Positions 15,176 to 24,391 are shown, counted from the stretch's first letter. The stretch: 64,000 nucleotides of DNA from CAYQTL01 sp964420405 (GCA_964420405.1 CAYQTL010000017.1:7217-71216); one strand, 5' to 3'. Notes: generated from the letters alone by a model not told the origin. Numbers and translations: made by a program.

Positions 15176-16179
15176 GGCGTCACCTCCTCCGGCCAGCCGT
15201 CCTGCAGCGAGCGCACGAGCTCGACCAGCTCGACGAGGTCGTCCTCGTCCACCTGCCCCCGGTAGGTCGGCATCACCGACGGGGACTCGTAACCGGCGAC
15301 GATCTTCGCCTGCGGCTCGAGGATCGACTCGCGCACGTACTGCTCGTCGGCGATGACGGTGCGCCCGCTCCGCAGCCTGACCTCGCTGCCGAAGAGACCG
15401 TCGAGACGGGGCGCACGCACCCTCGCCGCCGGCAGGTGGCACGACCCGCATCCGAGCCGGAAGAACGCGCCCTCGCCCGCCGCCATCCGCCCTTCGGCCG
15501 TGCCCGGCGAGCCGGGGGGCGCCTGGGCGTCGTCCCCGAGCCAGGCCGCGAAGGCGGCGGGGGGCATCACCTCGACCCAGCCGCCCATCGTCGCGTGACC
15601 GGTGCCGCAGTACTCGGCGCACAGCAGCCGGTACCGGCCGATCCGCTCGGGCTCGAACCAGAGCGTCGTGTAGCGACCGGGCAGCGCATCCTGCTTCACC
15701 CGGAAGGCGGGGATGAAGAAGCTGTGGATCACGTCCTCGGAGGTGAGCACGAGCTTCACCGCGCGCCCGGCTGGCACGTGGAGCCCGTCGATCTCGCGAC
15801 GTCCGTCCGGGTGCTGCAGCTTCCACATCCACTGCGAGCCCACCACGTACACGGTGTAGGCGTCCTCGGGAGGGGTCGACTGGTCCAGGTACACAGCCGC
15901 CGCCCATCCGAAGAGGCCGAGCGCGATCGCCGTCGGGATCGCGACCCAGGTCAGCTCGAGCCGGGTGGCGGCGTCGACGCGGCCGCTGCGGTCGGCCGCC
16001 GAGCCGCGCCGGTACCGGATCAGGAACACCAGCATGACGGTGCCGATCACCGCCACGAGCACCACCGCGAACACCACCAGGGCGAAGAGCACCAGGTCGA
16101 CCTGGCGCGCGCCCGTCGCCGCGCCTGGCAGCAGCGGCAGCCAGTCCGGGCCGGTGCCGACGGGCACCGTGCCGCTCAC
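15172..16179 (-). CDS. ctaC: Cytochrome c oxidase subunit II with a C-terminal cytochrome c domain
   Basis: Electron-entry subunit of the caa3 oxidase. The 335-residue product has two N-terminal membrane helices (about 28-52 and 73-93), the cupredoxin domain with the CuA site in CAEYCGTGHATM, and a fused cytochrome c domain with CGSCH (around residue 250) and a distal Met in SVMPTYRG. The fused haem makes it a caa3-type enzyme able to take electrons directly from a membrane partner, here most likely ActE or ActA of alternative complex III. The GTG at 16179 overlaps the stop of the small membrane protein gene. Confidence 0.95.
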   Translation of the reverse strand: MSGTVPVGTGPDWLPLLPGAATGARQVDLVLFALVVFAVVLVAVIGTVMLVFLIRYRRGSAADRSGRVDAATRLELTWVAIPTAIALGLFGWAAAVYLDQSTPPEDAYTVYVVGSQWMWKLQHPDGRREIDGLHVPAGRAVKLVLTSEDVIHSFFIPAFRVKQDALPGRYTTLWFEPERIGRYRLLCAEYCGTGHATMGGWVEVMPPAAFAAWLGDDAQAPPGSPGTAEGRMAAGEGAFFRLGCGSCHLPAARVRAPRLDGLFGSEVRLRSGRTVIADEQYVRESILEPQAKIVAGYESPSVMPTYRGQVDEDDLVELVELVRSLQDGWPEEVTP

Positions 16180-16568
16180 GGTCCGCCTCCGGGCTCGGCT
16201 GGCGGGGGCGGTTCAGCCGGAGGCCGCGTCTCGATCGTGAGCCCGGCGGCCAGGAGCTGCGCGGCGGCCTCCTCGACGGGGATCCTGCGGCGGCCTCCCG
16301 GCCCTTCGGCGGACTCGAGCAGGCGCCTCTGGCGCTCGGAGAGTCGCGGTCCGTCACCCCGCATCATCCAGTGGCCGCTCGACGACAGGTTCTGCTCCTG
16401 CCGGGAGCTCAGCGGCGCCGGTGCGGGGTCCCGCCGCGGCGTCGCCACCGCCCGCGTGCCGAGGGCGACCGCGAGGACCGCAAGGATCCCGAGCACCAGG
16501 CCGACACCTGCCACCAGCAGGACGCGGACCGCGACGACGTCCGGCTCGTGGCCCCACTGCCGGCTCAT
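16176..16568 (-). CDS. Small membrane protein between alternative complex III and oxidase genes, unknown
   Basis: The 130-residue product has one N-terminal membrane helix (about 13-37) and a soluble tail with SSRQEQNLSSSGHWMMRG, then a helical stretch with RLSERQRRLLESAEG and IPVEEAAAQLLAAG. I do not recognise a family. It is coupled to both neighbours by 4-nt overlaps, in the position that other act operons use for a membrane or assembly protein. An accessory or assembly role in joining complex III to the oxidase is inferred only from this place. The ATG at 16568 follows GGAG. Confidence 0.75.
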   Translation of the reverse strand: MSRQWGHEPDVVAVRVLLVAGVGLVLGILAVLAVALGTRAVATPRRDPAPAPLSSRQEQNLSSSGHWMMRGDGPRLSERQRRLLESAEGPGGRRRIPVEEAAAQLLAAGLTIETRPPAEPPPPAEPGGGP

Positions 16569-17599
16569 GTCGCCGTCTCCACCCGGCGAGCTCGTCCCGC
16601 CGCCACCGCCGCCGCGACGCCCGCGCATCCGGCCGCGGTGGCGGCGGCCGCCGCCACCGCCGGCCACGGGTCGCCCCGCCACGAGGGAAGCACCAGCCAG
16701 GCCGTCTCCAGCGCCCGCGCCACGAGGATCGTCGTCGCGACGGCTCGCAGCCTGCCCGCCGACCGCGTGGTCGCCCGGCTGAGCAGCACCGCGAACGGGA
16801 GCGCGAAGTGGATCGCCACCAACACCCAGCCGACCACGCCCCAGCCGCCTCGGACGCGGGACAGGTACCACACGATCTCGTGGGGCAGGTTGCCGTTCCA
16901 GATCAGGAATGCCTGGCTGAACGCGAGGTAGGCGTGGACCGACACCATCGTCAGCAGCAGGTTGCCGAGATCGGCCAGCACGTCCGGCGGCGAGCTCCGC
17001 CCGGGCCGGGTGGCCCGCAGGGTGACCGCCGCCAGCGCCGTCAGCACGAAGCCGGCGAGCACGTACATGCCAAGCACCGTCGAGTACCAGCCCTGCTCGA
17101 GGGATCCGACCCAGTCGACGACCGCGAACGAGCCGGCGAGCGTCCACGCCACGAGCCCGCCGGCGGCGACGCCCGCGTGGCCGCGACCGCGGTCTGACCA
17201 CCGGGCGAGTGCGGTCCAGAGGGCGAACAGCAGGGCCGCACGGACGAGGAAGAACACCGGGTTCAGGTACGGGCGGCGGTGCTGCAGGCCCGGGCTCGCG
17301 GCGACGGCGTCGGGGCGCGCCCACGGGAACAGCGCCTCGAGATCCAGTGCCACCGGCACGAACAGCACCGCCATGACCGGCAGCGCCGACGCGGCGAGCG
17401 GGATGGCTCCGGCCACCGGACCGCCCCACCGCCCGCCGGTCAGCCGGTGCACGAGACCGATCGCCAGCAGGCCGACGGGGACACCCAGCACCAGCAGGTA
17501 GCCGGCCAGGTAGCCGTGCATGACACCCGCCGGCCGCCACAGGCCGATGGCGACGACCGCGGCCAGCCCGGCCACCGCGGCGGCACGCGCCGCCTTCAC
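16565..17599 (-). CDS. actF: Alternative complex III subunit ActF (membrane subunit)
   Basis: Integral membrane subunit related to ActC/NrfD, predicted to anchor the complex. The 344-residue product has about ten helices, with FVVDWVGSLEQGWYSTVLGMY, AYLAFSQAFLIWNGNLPHEIVWYLSR and GWVLVAIHFALPFAVLLSR in the conserved places. The GTG at 17599 follows AGGAGGGG. The start is 4 nt inside the end of actE. Confidence 0.92.
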   Translation of the reverse strand: MKAARAAAVAGLAAVVAIGLWRPAGVMHGYLAGYLLVLGVPVGLLAIGLVHRLTGGRWGGPVAGAIPLAASALPVMAVLFVPVALDLEALFPWARPDAVAASPGLQHRRPYLNPVFFLVRAALLFALWTALARWSDRGRGHAGVAAGGLVAWTLAGSFAVVDWVGSLEQGWYSTVLGMYVLAGFVLTALAAVTLRATRPGRSSPPDVLADLGNLLLTMVSVHAYLAFSQAFLIWNGNLPHEIVWYLSRVRGGWGVVGWVLVAIHFALPFAVLLSRATTRSAGRLRAVATTILVARALETAWLVLPSWRGDPWPAVAAAAATAAGCAGVAAAVAAGRARRVETAT

Positions 17600-18111
17600 G
17601 GCGTCCCCTCCTGCGCGGGAGGCGCCGCGCTGCGCTGCAGCACCCGGACCCACGCCGTCACGGCGACCCGGTCGTGCGGTCCGAGCCGGGAGCCGTAGGG
17701 CGGCATCGTGCCGCGACCGCGGGCGACCACGTCGAGGATCTCGTGGTCGGGCATCGCCAGCAGGCGGGGGCTCGCGTAGTCCGGCGGCCGCGGGTAGCCC
17801 CGCCGCACGACCATGCCGTCTCCCGACCCGTCGAGACCGTGGCACGGCGAGCAGTGGATCGCGTACCTCTCCCTGCCGCGCTCGAGCAGCCGGCGGTCGA
17901 CCTCGACCAGCGCCGGCAGAGCCTCCGGGCCGCTCCGCGGCACCGTGCCCGCGATCGCCGGCCGCGACGACGCGCCGTCGGCGAACACATCGGCCGCGTC
18001 GAGCGGATCGTGGCGCGGCTGGTCGACCATGTCGTCTACCGTGCAGGCCAGGACCGCCGAGCACACGGCGAGCGTCAGCGCGGCCGCCACGCTGCGCCGG
18101 CGGCGGTTCAC
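17596..18111 (-). CDS. actE: Alternative complex III subunit ActE (monohaem cytochrome c lipoprotein)
   Basis: Periplasmic c-type cytochrome subunit. The 171-residue product has a signal peptide with lipobox (SAVLAC), so it is probably lipid-anchored, one CSPCH haem motif (around residue 86) and a downstream GTMPPYG Met ligand. It is a candidate for passing electrons from the complex to the cytochrome c domain of CtaC. The GTG at 18111 overlaps the stop of the actCD fusion gene as GTGA. Confidence 0.92.
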   Translation of the reverse strand: MNRRRRSVAAALTLAVCSAVLACTVDDMVDQPRHDPLDAADVFADGASSRPAIAGTVPRSGPEALPALVEVDRRLLERGRERYAIHCSPCHGLDGSGDGMVVRRGYPRPPDYASPRLLAMPDHEILDVVARGRGTMPPYGSRLGPHDRVAVTAWVRVLQRSAAPPAQEGTP

Positions 18112-20021
18112 GGCCGCACCTCCGTGATGCGGACCACGCCCCCGTCCTCCTTCAGCTCACGGACGACCTCGTCGCCTCCCTCCCCCGCAACCCGCAGGAA
18201 GAACCGGTCGCGGGAGGCGCGCTCGAAGCCGGGCACGCCGAACATCTCGTGGTGGTACCGGGGCAGGCGGTTCGCGACGAGCAGCCCGACGAAACCGGCG
18301 AGCACGGCGCCGAGCACCGTCAGCTCGAAGGTGATCGGGAGATACGACGGCCAGCTCGCCAGGGGACGCCCGCCGACGTTCCACGGCGCGTCGACGACGG
18401 TGGCGTACCACATGGTGGCGAACGCCGCCGCGCCGGCCGCGAGCCCTGCGGCGAGCATGACCGCCGGCAGCCGGGTCGGCGGGTGGCCGACGGCCTCGCC
18501 GAGGCCCGCCACGGGCCACGGGGTGAACGCCTCGAGCCGGTCGCGGTCCACCCGCTCCGCCATCCTTCCCGCTGCCGCGACCAGGTCCTCGGGACGGCGG
18601 TACTCGGCGACCACCGCGGCCGCGGCACCCCCGACCGCGCCGATCGCCGCCGGACCGGACGGAGGCTCGACCTCCTCGACCGCGCCGCGGCGGGTGAGCA
18701 GTCCCCGCAGCTCGTGGATCGAAAGCACCGGCACCAGGCGTACGAACAGCGCGACCAGGAACAGGAACAGCCCGACGCTGCCGGCGAGCAGCAGCCAGTC
18801 CCAGAGGGTGCCGGCGAACGGCTTCCAGGCCGACGGCATGTAGTCGCGGTGCAGGCTCTGGACGACGATCACGTACCGCTCGAGCCACATGCCGAGATTG
18901 ATCAGCAATGACAGGCCGAACAGCGTCCACGGGCTCCGCCGGACGCGTCGGGACCACAGCGCTTGGGGTGCGAGCACGTTGCCGACGACCATCACTGCGA
19001 ACGCCGGCCAGTAGTGCCCGGTGACGCGGTCGGCGGCCATCGCGATCTCGAAGACGTCGCCGCTGTACCACGCGGTGAAGAGCTCCATCACGTAGCCGTA
19101 GGTCACGAACAGGCCGCTCGCGAGGGTCACCTTCGCCATCGCGTCGAGGTGGCGGGTGGTGATCAGGTCCTCGAGCCGGTAGGCCCGCCGCACCGGCACG
19201 ATCAGCGTCAGCACCATGGCGAAGCCCGAGAAGATGGCGCCGGCCACGAAGTATGGGGGGAAGATGGTCGAGTGCCAGCCGGGCACGATCGCCACCGCGA
19301 AGTCGAACGACACGATCGAGTGGACCGACACCACCAGCGGGGTCGCGAGCCCCGCCGTCACCAGGTAGATCCGCTCGTACCGCAGCCAGTGGCGCGACGA
19401 GCCACGCCAGCCGAGGGCGAAGACGCCGGCCACGAGCCGCGGAACCCGACCGGAGGCGCGGTCCCGCACGCTCGCCAGGTCCGGCACCAGGCCGAGGTAC
19501 CAGAACAGCAGCGAGACGATGCCGTAGGTCAGCACCGCGATCACGTCGAACACGAGCGGGCTGCGGAACTGGGGCCAGAGCTCCAGGGTCGAGGGGTACG
19601 GGAACATGTAGTAGAACTTCCACGCCCGCCCCAGGTGGAGCAGCGGGAACAGCCCGGCGTTGGCGACCGCGAACAGGGTCATGGCCTCCGCGAAGCGGTT
19701 GATCGAGGTGCGCCACTCCTGGCGCAGCAGCAGCAGGATCGCGGAGATGAGGGTGCCGGCGTGGCCGATGCCGATCCACCACACGAAGTTGGTGATCGCG
19801 AACCCCCACGCCACCGGGATGTGGACGCCCCACACCCCGACGCCGCGGATCAGCAGCCACGCGACCGCGGCCAGCATCACCACGACCAGGGACGAGGCGA
19901 GACCGAACGCCAGGATCCAGCCGCGCGGCGGCGGCGACAGCGGAATGCCCACGACGCGGTCGGTGACCTCGCCCCAGCCGTGGCGTCCCGCCACCACGGG
20001 CTCGCGGCCGCCGCCGCTCAT
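18108..20021 (-). CDS. actCD: Alternative complex III ActC-ActD fusion (NrfD-like quinol subunit plus DUF3341)
   Basis: One uninterrupted 637-residue frame joins two subunits that are usually separate. Residues 1-455 are ActC: an NrfD-like protein of about ten helices that carries the quinol site, with FVWWIGIGHAGTLISAILLLLRQEW and LVVSVHSIVSFDFA. Residues 485-637 are ActD (DUF3341): VVAEYRRPEDLVAAAGRM, two helices, then PRYHHEMFGVPGFERASRDRF, the typical end of that family. The linker (about 455-485) is Ala/Gly-rich. The ATG at 20021 overlaps the actB stop. The fusion fixes 1:1 stoichiometry. Confidence 0.93.
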   Translation of the reverse strand: MSGGGREPVVAGRHGWGEVTDRVVGIPLSPPPRGWILAFGLASSLVVVMLAAVAWLLIRGVGVWGVHIPVAWGFAITNFVWWIGIGHAGTLISAILLLLRQEWRTSINRFAEAMTLFAVANAGLFPLLHLGRAWKFYYMFPYPSTLELWPQFRSPLVFDVIAVLTYGIVSLLFWYLGLVPDLASVRDRASGRVPRLVAGVFALGWRGSSRHWLRYERIYLVTAGLATPLVVSVHSIVSFDFAVAIVPGWHSTIFPPYFVAGAIFSGFAMVLTLIVPVRRAYRLEDLITTRHLDAMAKVTLASGLFVTYGYVMELFTAWYSGDVFEIAMAADRVTGHYWPAFAVMVVGNVLAPQALWSRRVRRSPWTLFGLSLLINLGMWLERYVIVVQSLHRDYMPSAWKPFAGTLWDWLLLAGSVGLFLFLVALFVRLVPVLSIHELRGLLTRRGAVEEVEPPSGPAAIGAVGGAAAAVVAEYRRPEDLVAAAGRMAERVDRDRLEAFTPWPVAGLGEAVGHPPTRLPAVMLAAGLAAGAAAFATMWYATVVDAPWNVGGRPLASWPSYLPITFELTVLGAVLAGFVGLLVANRLPRYHHEMFGVPGFERASRDRFFLRVAGEGGDEVVRELKEDGGVVRITEVRP

Positions 20022-23017
20022 CCCACCGGCTCCCCGTCGTCGTCGGGCGGATTGCGGACCGCCGCGAGGTAGCTTGTGCGCGGACGCGTGTTGAGCTCAC
20101 CCAGGACCGCGTACCCGTGCGGCTCGGCCTTGGCCGCCGACACAGCGCTGTCCGGGTCGGCGACGTCGCCGAACACGATGGCGCCGGTCGGGCACGCGGC
20201 CTGGCAGGCGGTGACGACGTCGCCGTCGACCAGCTCGCGGTCGTCGACCCGCGCGCGGATCTCCGCCTCCCGGATCCGCTGCACGCAGTACGTGCACTTC
20301 TCCATCACGCCGCGGCCGCGCACCGTCACGTCGGGGTTGCGCTGCAGCGCCGGCAGCTCGGAGTCCGCGTCCACGTAGCGGAAGAAGTTGAAGCGGCGGA
20401 CCTTGTACGGGCAGTTGTTGGAGCAGTAGCGGGTGCCGATGCAGCGGTTGTAGACCATCTCGTTGAGACCGTCGGAGGAGTGCTGGGTCGCGCCGGTCGG
20501 ACACACCGGCTCGCACGGCGCCCGTTCGCAGTGCATGCACGGCACCGGCTGATGCCGTATCCGCGGGTCGTCGACGGGGCCCTCGAAGTAACGGTCGACC
20601 CGCATCCAGTGCATTTCGCGGCCGCGACGGACCTGCTCCGGCCCGACCACCGGGATGGAGTTCTCGGCCTGGCACGCGATGGTACACACTCCGCAGCCGA
20701 TGCACGTCGCGAGGTCGATCGCCATCCCCCACTGTCGGTCGGCGGGGGGCTCGAGCCCGTACAGAGTCGGCAGCTCCCCAGGCGGCCCGTGCGGGTGGGC
20801 GACGGCGGCCGGGTCGCGGCGGAGCTGCTCGACGGTGCCTCCCCGGAGCATGTGCCTGCCCTCGATGGCATGGTGGTCCTGGGTGCGGTTGAGTGGCGCC
20901 GTCATCCCCGTCCTCGCCAACCCCGCGTCGTCGCGAGCCCACCGGCTGGCGACGCCGGTCAGACGGTAGCCGTTGGCTCCGAGCCCGGCGCCGACCGCCC
21001 CGGCGCCGGTCCGGCCGTACCCCAACCGGACGGCGACCACACCCTCCGCCTGGCCGGGCACGACGCAGGCCGGCAGCTCCACCGATCGGCCGCCTGCCTC
21101 CACGGCCACCTGGTCGCCGTCGCCCACACCGAGGTCGGCGGCGGTCGCCGGGGAGAGCAGCGCAGCGTTCGTCCAGGTCGTCATCTCGATCGGCTTCGGC
21201 AGCTCCTGGAGCCAGCCGTTGTCGGCCCAGCGGCCATCCCATACCCGCGGGTCGGGAGTCAGCACCAGCTCCAGACCGCCGGCCGGCGCCCCGTGCGCGC
21301 CGGCATCGACCGCGGCCCGGACCGCGTCCCCGTGGAGCGACGGCTGCAGCGGCGACGCCTCTGATCCTGCCACCAGTCCGGTGCGGAGGGCGGCCTCCCA
21401 CGCCGCCTCGAACGGCGGACCGAGCCGTCCGCGCCAGGTCTCCCTGACGAGATCGCGCGGGCCGCGCCCGGCCTCCCCGAGCACGACGCCGAGCAGCTCG
21501 AGCAGCGACCGCCCCCCGAGCAGCGGCTCGATCATCGGCTGCTGCACCGTGGCCGTGCCGTCGCGGGCGGTGGCGTCGCCCCAGCACTCCAGCTCGTGGG
21601 CCATGGGCACATGCCAGCGGCACCGTTGCCCGGTCTCGTCGCGCCGCATCCCGAGATGGACCGAGAACGGGACCTCGCCGATGGCGTCGGCCACCTCGAG
21701 CTCCGGCGGCGCTGCATAGGCAGGGTCGACGCCGGCCACCAGCAGCGTCTCGACCCGCCCGCGGGCGACGTCTGCCACCAGCGACCGCAGGTCGGAGGCG
21801 AGCCCGTCCAGGGGTCCGGCGACGGGTTCGTAGAGATCGAGCCCGGCGCCGTCTCCTCCTGCCCACCCCGCCAGCAGGTGACCGAGCGCGTGCACCCACG
21901 GCGGTTGCCCCTCGCCGACGAGAACCAGCGAGCGGCCGCGATGCGCCGCGAGGTCGCGGGCGGCACCTGCCACAAACCTCCGCGCCGCGTCGGGGAGCTC
22001 CGGCTCCGGGCCGGGCAGCACCCCGAGACGGACGCCGACCGCCCGGGCGACGGCGCCCACCGACTGCCGCCGGACCGCCAGCCGGACGTCGGCCGTGGCG
22101 CCGGTGAGGGTCGGGGTCGGCTCCACCACCCACAGCCGGTTCATGTCGCCGGATTCCGCCGACCCGAACCGGATCCGGCGCGGCCGGGTCAGCTCGCGGG
22201 CGAGCCGCACGCCGTCACCGGGGGCGTGGAACGGATCGTCGTCGAGCACCAGCACCACCCGGGCGCCGCTCGCGCGGGGCACCACCCGCAGCGGGCGGCC
22301 GAACGCGATCTCGGCCCCGGCGCGCGCGGCGCCATCGCCGATCGGGTCCCACCGGTGCCAGCGGGCGTCGGGGTACCGCTCGAGCATCGCCCCGATCCGC
22401 CCGAGCAGGGTGGCGGAGGTGACGTTCCCGGTCAGGACCCGGAGGCCCCGGCCGCCGGTCTGGCGGAGCCGCTCGGCCACAGCGACCGAGAGCGCCTCCC
22501 AGCTGCTCTCCTGGGTGCCCTCCACCGCCGCCGCGGAACGGTCCGGGTCGTACAGGGACAGCACGTCGGCCTGGGCGAACACGTCGGTCGCGCCGCCGCT
22601 CGCCGGGTGGTCCGGGTTGCCCTCGACGAGGGTCGGACGGCCGCCGTGGCACTCCACCACGACGCCCAGCGCCCAGCCGTCGCGGGTGAGCGCGGTCGCG
22701 AACCGCTGCGGGCGACCCGGGACCCGATCCTCCGGGAGCCGCACGCGGGGCACGATCGGCTCCACCAGCCCCCGCTGGCGACAGCCGGTCGCGCCTGCCA
22801 GCGCCAGCGACGCGGCCAGCGCCGACAGGAACCGCCGGCGGTCGACCTCGCAGGCTCCCGCAGACGCCGCCTCCGGGAACTCGCCCTCCAGCCAGCGCCG
22901 GAACCGCGGGCTCGCGGCCAGCTCGTCGGGGCCGCGCCACGGCCCGGACGGGGGATCGGCCGCCAGCGCACGCCGGAGCACCGCCACGGGAGACGCGTGG
23001 GTTCGCCGGGCGGTCAT
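20018..23017 (-). CDS. actB: Alternative complex III subunit ActB (molybdopterin-like plus iron-sulfur domains)
   Basis: Large periplasmic subunit. The 999-residue product begins with a Tat-type motif (RRRFLSALAASLALAG) in an N-terminal linker. A region related to molybdopterin oxidoreductases (about 60-720), which binds no cofactor in characterised ActB, is followed by a ferredoxin-like domain (about 745-960). The latter has four Cys clusters, starting CIGCGVCTIACQ, CMHCERAPCEPVC, CIGTRYCSNNC and CTYC with CQAACPTGA. These carry electrons from quinol towards the haems. The ATG at 23017 overlaps the actA stop; a GTG three codons upstream is an alternative. No strong ribosome site is visible, so translation is probably coupled. 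Confidence 0.95.
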   Translation of the reverse strand: MTARRTHASPVAVLRRALAADPPSGPWRGPDELAASPRFRRWLEGEFPEAASAGACEVDRRRFLSALAASLALAGATGCRQRGLVEPIVPRVRLPEDRVPGRPQRFATALTRDGWALGVVVECHGGRPTLVEGNPDHPASGGATDVFAQADVLSLYDPDRSAAAVEGTQESSWEALSVAVAERLRQTGGRGLRVLTGNVTSATLLGRIGAMLERYPDARWHRWDPIGDGAARAGAEIAFGRPLRVVPRASGARVVLVLDDDPFHAPGDGVRLARELTRPRRIRFGSAESGDMNRLWVVEPTPTLTGATADVRLAVRRQSVGAVARAVGVRLGVLPGPEPELPDAARRFVAGAARDLAAHRGRSLVLVGEGQPPWVHALGHLLAGWAGGDGAGLDLYEPVAGPLDGLASDLRSLVADVARGRVETLLVAGVDPAYAAPPELEVADAIGEVPFSVHLGMRRDETGQRCRWHVPMAHELECWGDATARDGTATVQQPMIEPLLGGRSLLELLGVVLGEAGRGPRDLVRETWRGRLGPPFEAAWEAALRTGLVAGSEASPLQPSLHGDAVRAAVDAGAHGAPAGGLELVLTPDPRVWDGRWADNGWLQELPKPIEMTTWTNAALLSPATAADLGVGDGDQVAVEAGGRSVELPACVVPGQAEGVVAVRLGYGRTGAGAVGAGLGANGYRLTGVASRWARDDAGLARTGMTAPLNRTQDHHAIEGRHMLRGGTVEQLRRDPAAVAHPHGPPGELPTLYGLEPPADRQWGMAIDLATCIGCGVCTIACQAENSIPVVGPEQVRRGREMHWMRVDRYFEGPVDDPRIRHQPVPCMHCERAPCEPVCPTGATQHSSDGLNEMVYNRCIGTRYCSNNCPYKVRRFNFFRYVDADSELPALQRNPDVTVRGRGVMEKCTYCVQRIREAEIRARVDDRELVDGDVVTACQAACPTGAIVFGDVADPDSAVSAAKAEPHGYAVLGELNTRPRTSYLAAVRNPPDDDGEPVG

Positions 23018-23709
23018 CGGTGGCACGCCGTGCAGTCGGTCAGCCCGACGGTCGAGATCCGGTGGCGCTTCATCAGCTCGCCCTTCGGCGGCCGCTGCTC
23101 ACCCGGCGGCGGCCAGCCCGTCGAGAACACCGCGTCGCGTGGCCGCAGGCGCCCCGCCGGGTCGCGGTGGCAATCGAGACAGAATCCCATCGACAGCATC
23201 CGCGAGGTGGCCATCAGCGGCATCCTGTCGACGCGGCCGTGGCAGGTCTCGCAGGCGACTCCCGCGGTGACGTGGACCGAGTGGTCGAAGTACGTGAAGT
23301 CGGGCAGGTTGTGAACCCTGCGCCAGCGCATCGGACGGCCGCTGCGCCAGCTCTCCCGGACCGGTTCGAGGACCTCGGCGGTGGTCCACAGCTGCCAGTG
23401 GCAGCTCATGCAGGTCTCGGTGGTCGGCATGCCCGCGAACGAGGACTCCTCCACTGCGCCGTGGCAGTAGCGGCAGTCGATGCCGATGTCGCCGACGTGG
23501 TGGGCATGGCTGAAGGGAACCGGCTGGTCCACGTGCCGGCCGACGCCGGTCGACGACGGCGACCGGTACCACCCGATCCAGGCGAGGACGCCGACCACCG
23601 CCGCGGCAGGCACGCCGACGATCAACGACCGCGCGAGGGTGTCGACCCAGGGCGGAAACAGCTGCCGCGGGCGGCCCCGGAGATCGTCTCCCGCCCCTGG
23701 GGGGCTCAT
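23014..23709 (-). CDS. actA: Alternative complex III subunit ActA (pentahaem cytochrome c)
   Basis: Membrane-anchored multihaem cytochrome, first gene of the operon. The 231-residue product has one N-terminal helix (about 26-48) and five CxxCH haem motifs: CRYCH, CMSCH, CETCH, CLDCH and CTACH, the last at the extreme C-terminus. It has the ActA pattern PFSHAHHVGDIGIDCRYCH. The ATG at 23709 is chosen for the GGGAGGG ahead of it; an ATG four codons upstream is less well placed. It is divergent from the second sortase gene, with 80 bp between the two starts. Confidence 0.95.
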   Translation of the reverse strand: MSPPGAGDDLRGRPRQLFPPWVDTLARSLIVGVPAAAVVGVLAWIGWYRSPSSTGVGRHVDQPVPFSHAHHVGDIGIDCRYCHGAVEESSFAGMPTTETCMSCHWQLWTTAEVLEPVRESWRSGRPMRWRRVHNLPDFTYFDHSVHVTAGVACETCHGRVDRMPLMATSRMLSMGFCLDCHRDPAGRLRPRDAVFSTGWPPPGEQRPPKGELMKRHRISTVGLTDCTACHR

Positions 23710-23754
23710 GGTCCCTCCCATGTGCGGCTGGGGCGCGCTCCGGCGCCGCGCCGG

Positions 23755-23760
23755 TATACT
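23755..23760 (+). promoter_or_regulatory. -10 box TATACT for the second sortase
   Basis: TATACT, preceded by CCGG, lies 29 nt before the sortase ATG at 23790. No -35 match is visible. It is in the 80-bp divergent spacer shared with the actA promoter region, so the act-cta operon promoter must overlap or lie very close by. Confidence 0.6.
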
Positions 23761-23789
23761 CGGCCGGGTTGCGGCGTGGAGGGTCCCGC

Positions 23790-24365
23790 ATGCGCCGAGT
23801 CGTCCCGCACCTGTCCGTGCAACGCCGGCACGTCGTCGCGTGCTCGGTCGTGCTGCTGCTCGCGGCTGCCGCCGCCACGGCGTCCGCTCCCGGGGTGCTG
23901 TCGGACCTGGACCCAGACCAGGCCCGCAGGGTCGGCCGCCTGCTGGCCGCCGATCCCGGCGTCGCGCCGGCGGAGGTGCTGGCGCGGATCGAGATCCCGC
24001 GGGTCGGCGTCTCGGCGCCGATCCTCGAGGGCGTCGACGACGTCACCATCCGCCGGGGCGTCGGCCACTTCCCAGAGACGCCGCCGCCCGGCGCCGCCGG
24101 CAACGTCGCCCTGGCAGCCCACCGGACAACCCACTTCCGCGGCCTGCGCCACATCCGGGTCGGCGACGGCGTCGACATCGTCACCGCCGACGGGACGGTG
24201 CGCTACGTGGTGGAGGAGACCCTGGTGGTGGAGCCGGAAGAGGTCTGGGTGCTCGATTCCGTGCCCGGCCGCACGCTCACGCTGGTGACCTGCTTTCCGT
24301 TCGACCACCGTGGCCGTGCACCCCAGCGCTTCGTGGTACGGGCGCGGGCCGGCGACGCCGGCTGA
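23790..24365 (+). CDS. Second class D-like sortase
   Basis: The 191-residue product has an N-terminal signal anchor (about 14-33) and a sortase barrel with His111 in AHRTTHF, Cys168 in LTLVTC and Arg in APQRF. It is clearly a paralogue of the protein at 11914: IPR-G--VPVLEGVDD, GRFPET and LAAHR-THF align closely. It lacks the long Thr/Pro linker of that protein. No sorting-signal protein lies next to it, so it may serve substrates elsewhere. The ATG at 23790 follows GGAGGG; an in-frame TTG at 23769 is less likely. Confidence 0.9.
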   Translation: MRRVVPHLSVQRRHVVACSVVLLLAAAAATASAPGVLSDLDPDQARRVGRLLAADPGVAPAEVLARIEIPRVGVSAPILEGVDDVTIRRGVGHFPETPPPGAAGNVALAAHRTTHFRGLRHIRVGDGVDIVTADGTVRYVVEETLVVEPEEVWVLDSVPGRTLTLVTCFPFDHRGRAPQRFVVRARAGDAG

Positions 24366-24391
24366 GGGTCCGGCCGGGGTCCGACGGGGCG

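Noticed and set aside
23014..23709. NrfH/NapC-type nitrite or nitrate reductase cytochrome
   Set aside because: The five CxxCH motifs, the following ActB-like iron-sulfur protein and the NrfD-like subunit form the alternative complex III order, continuing into oxidase genes; no nitrite reductase is present.
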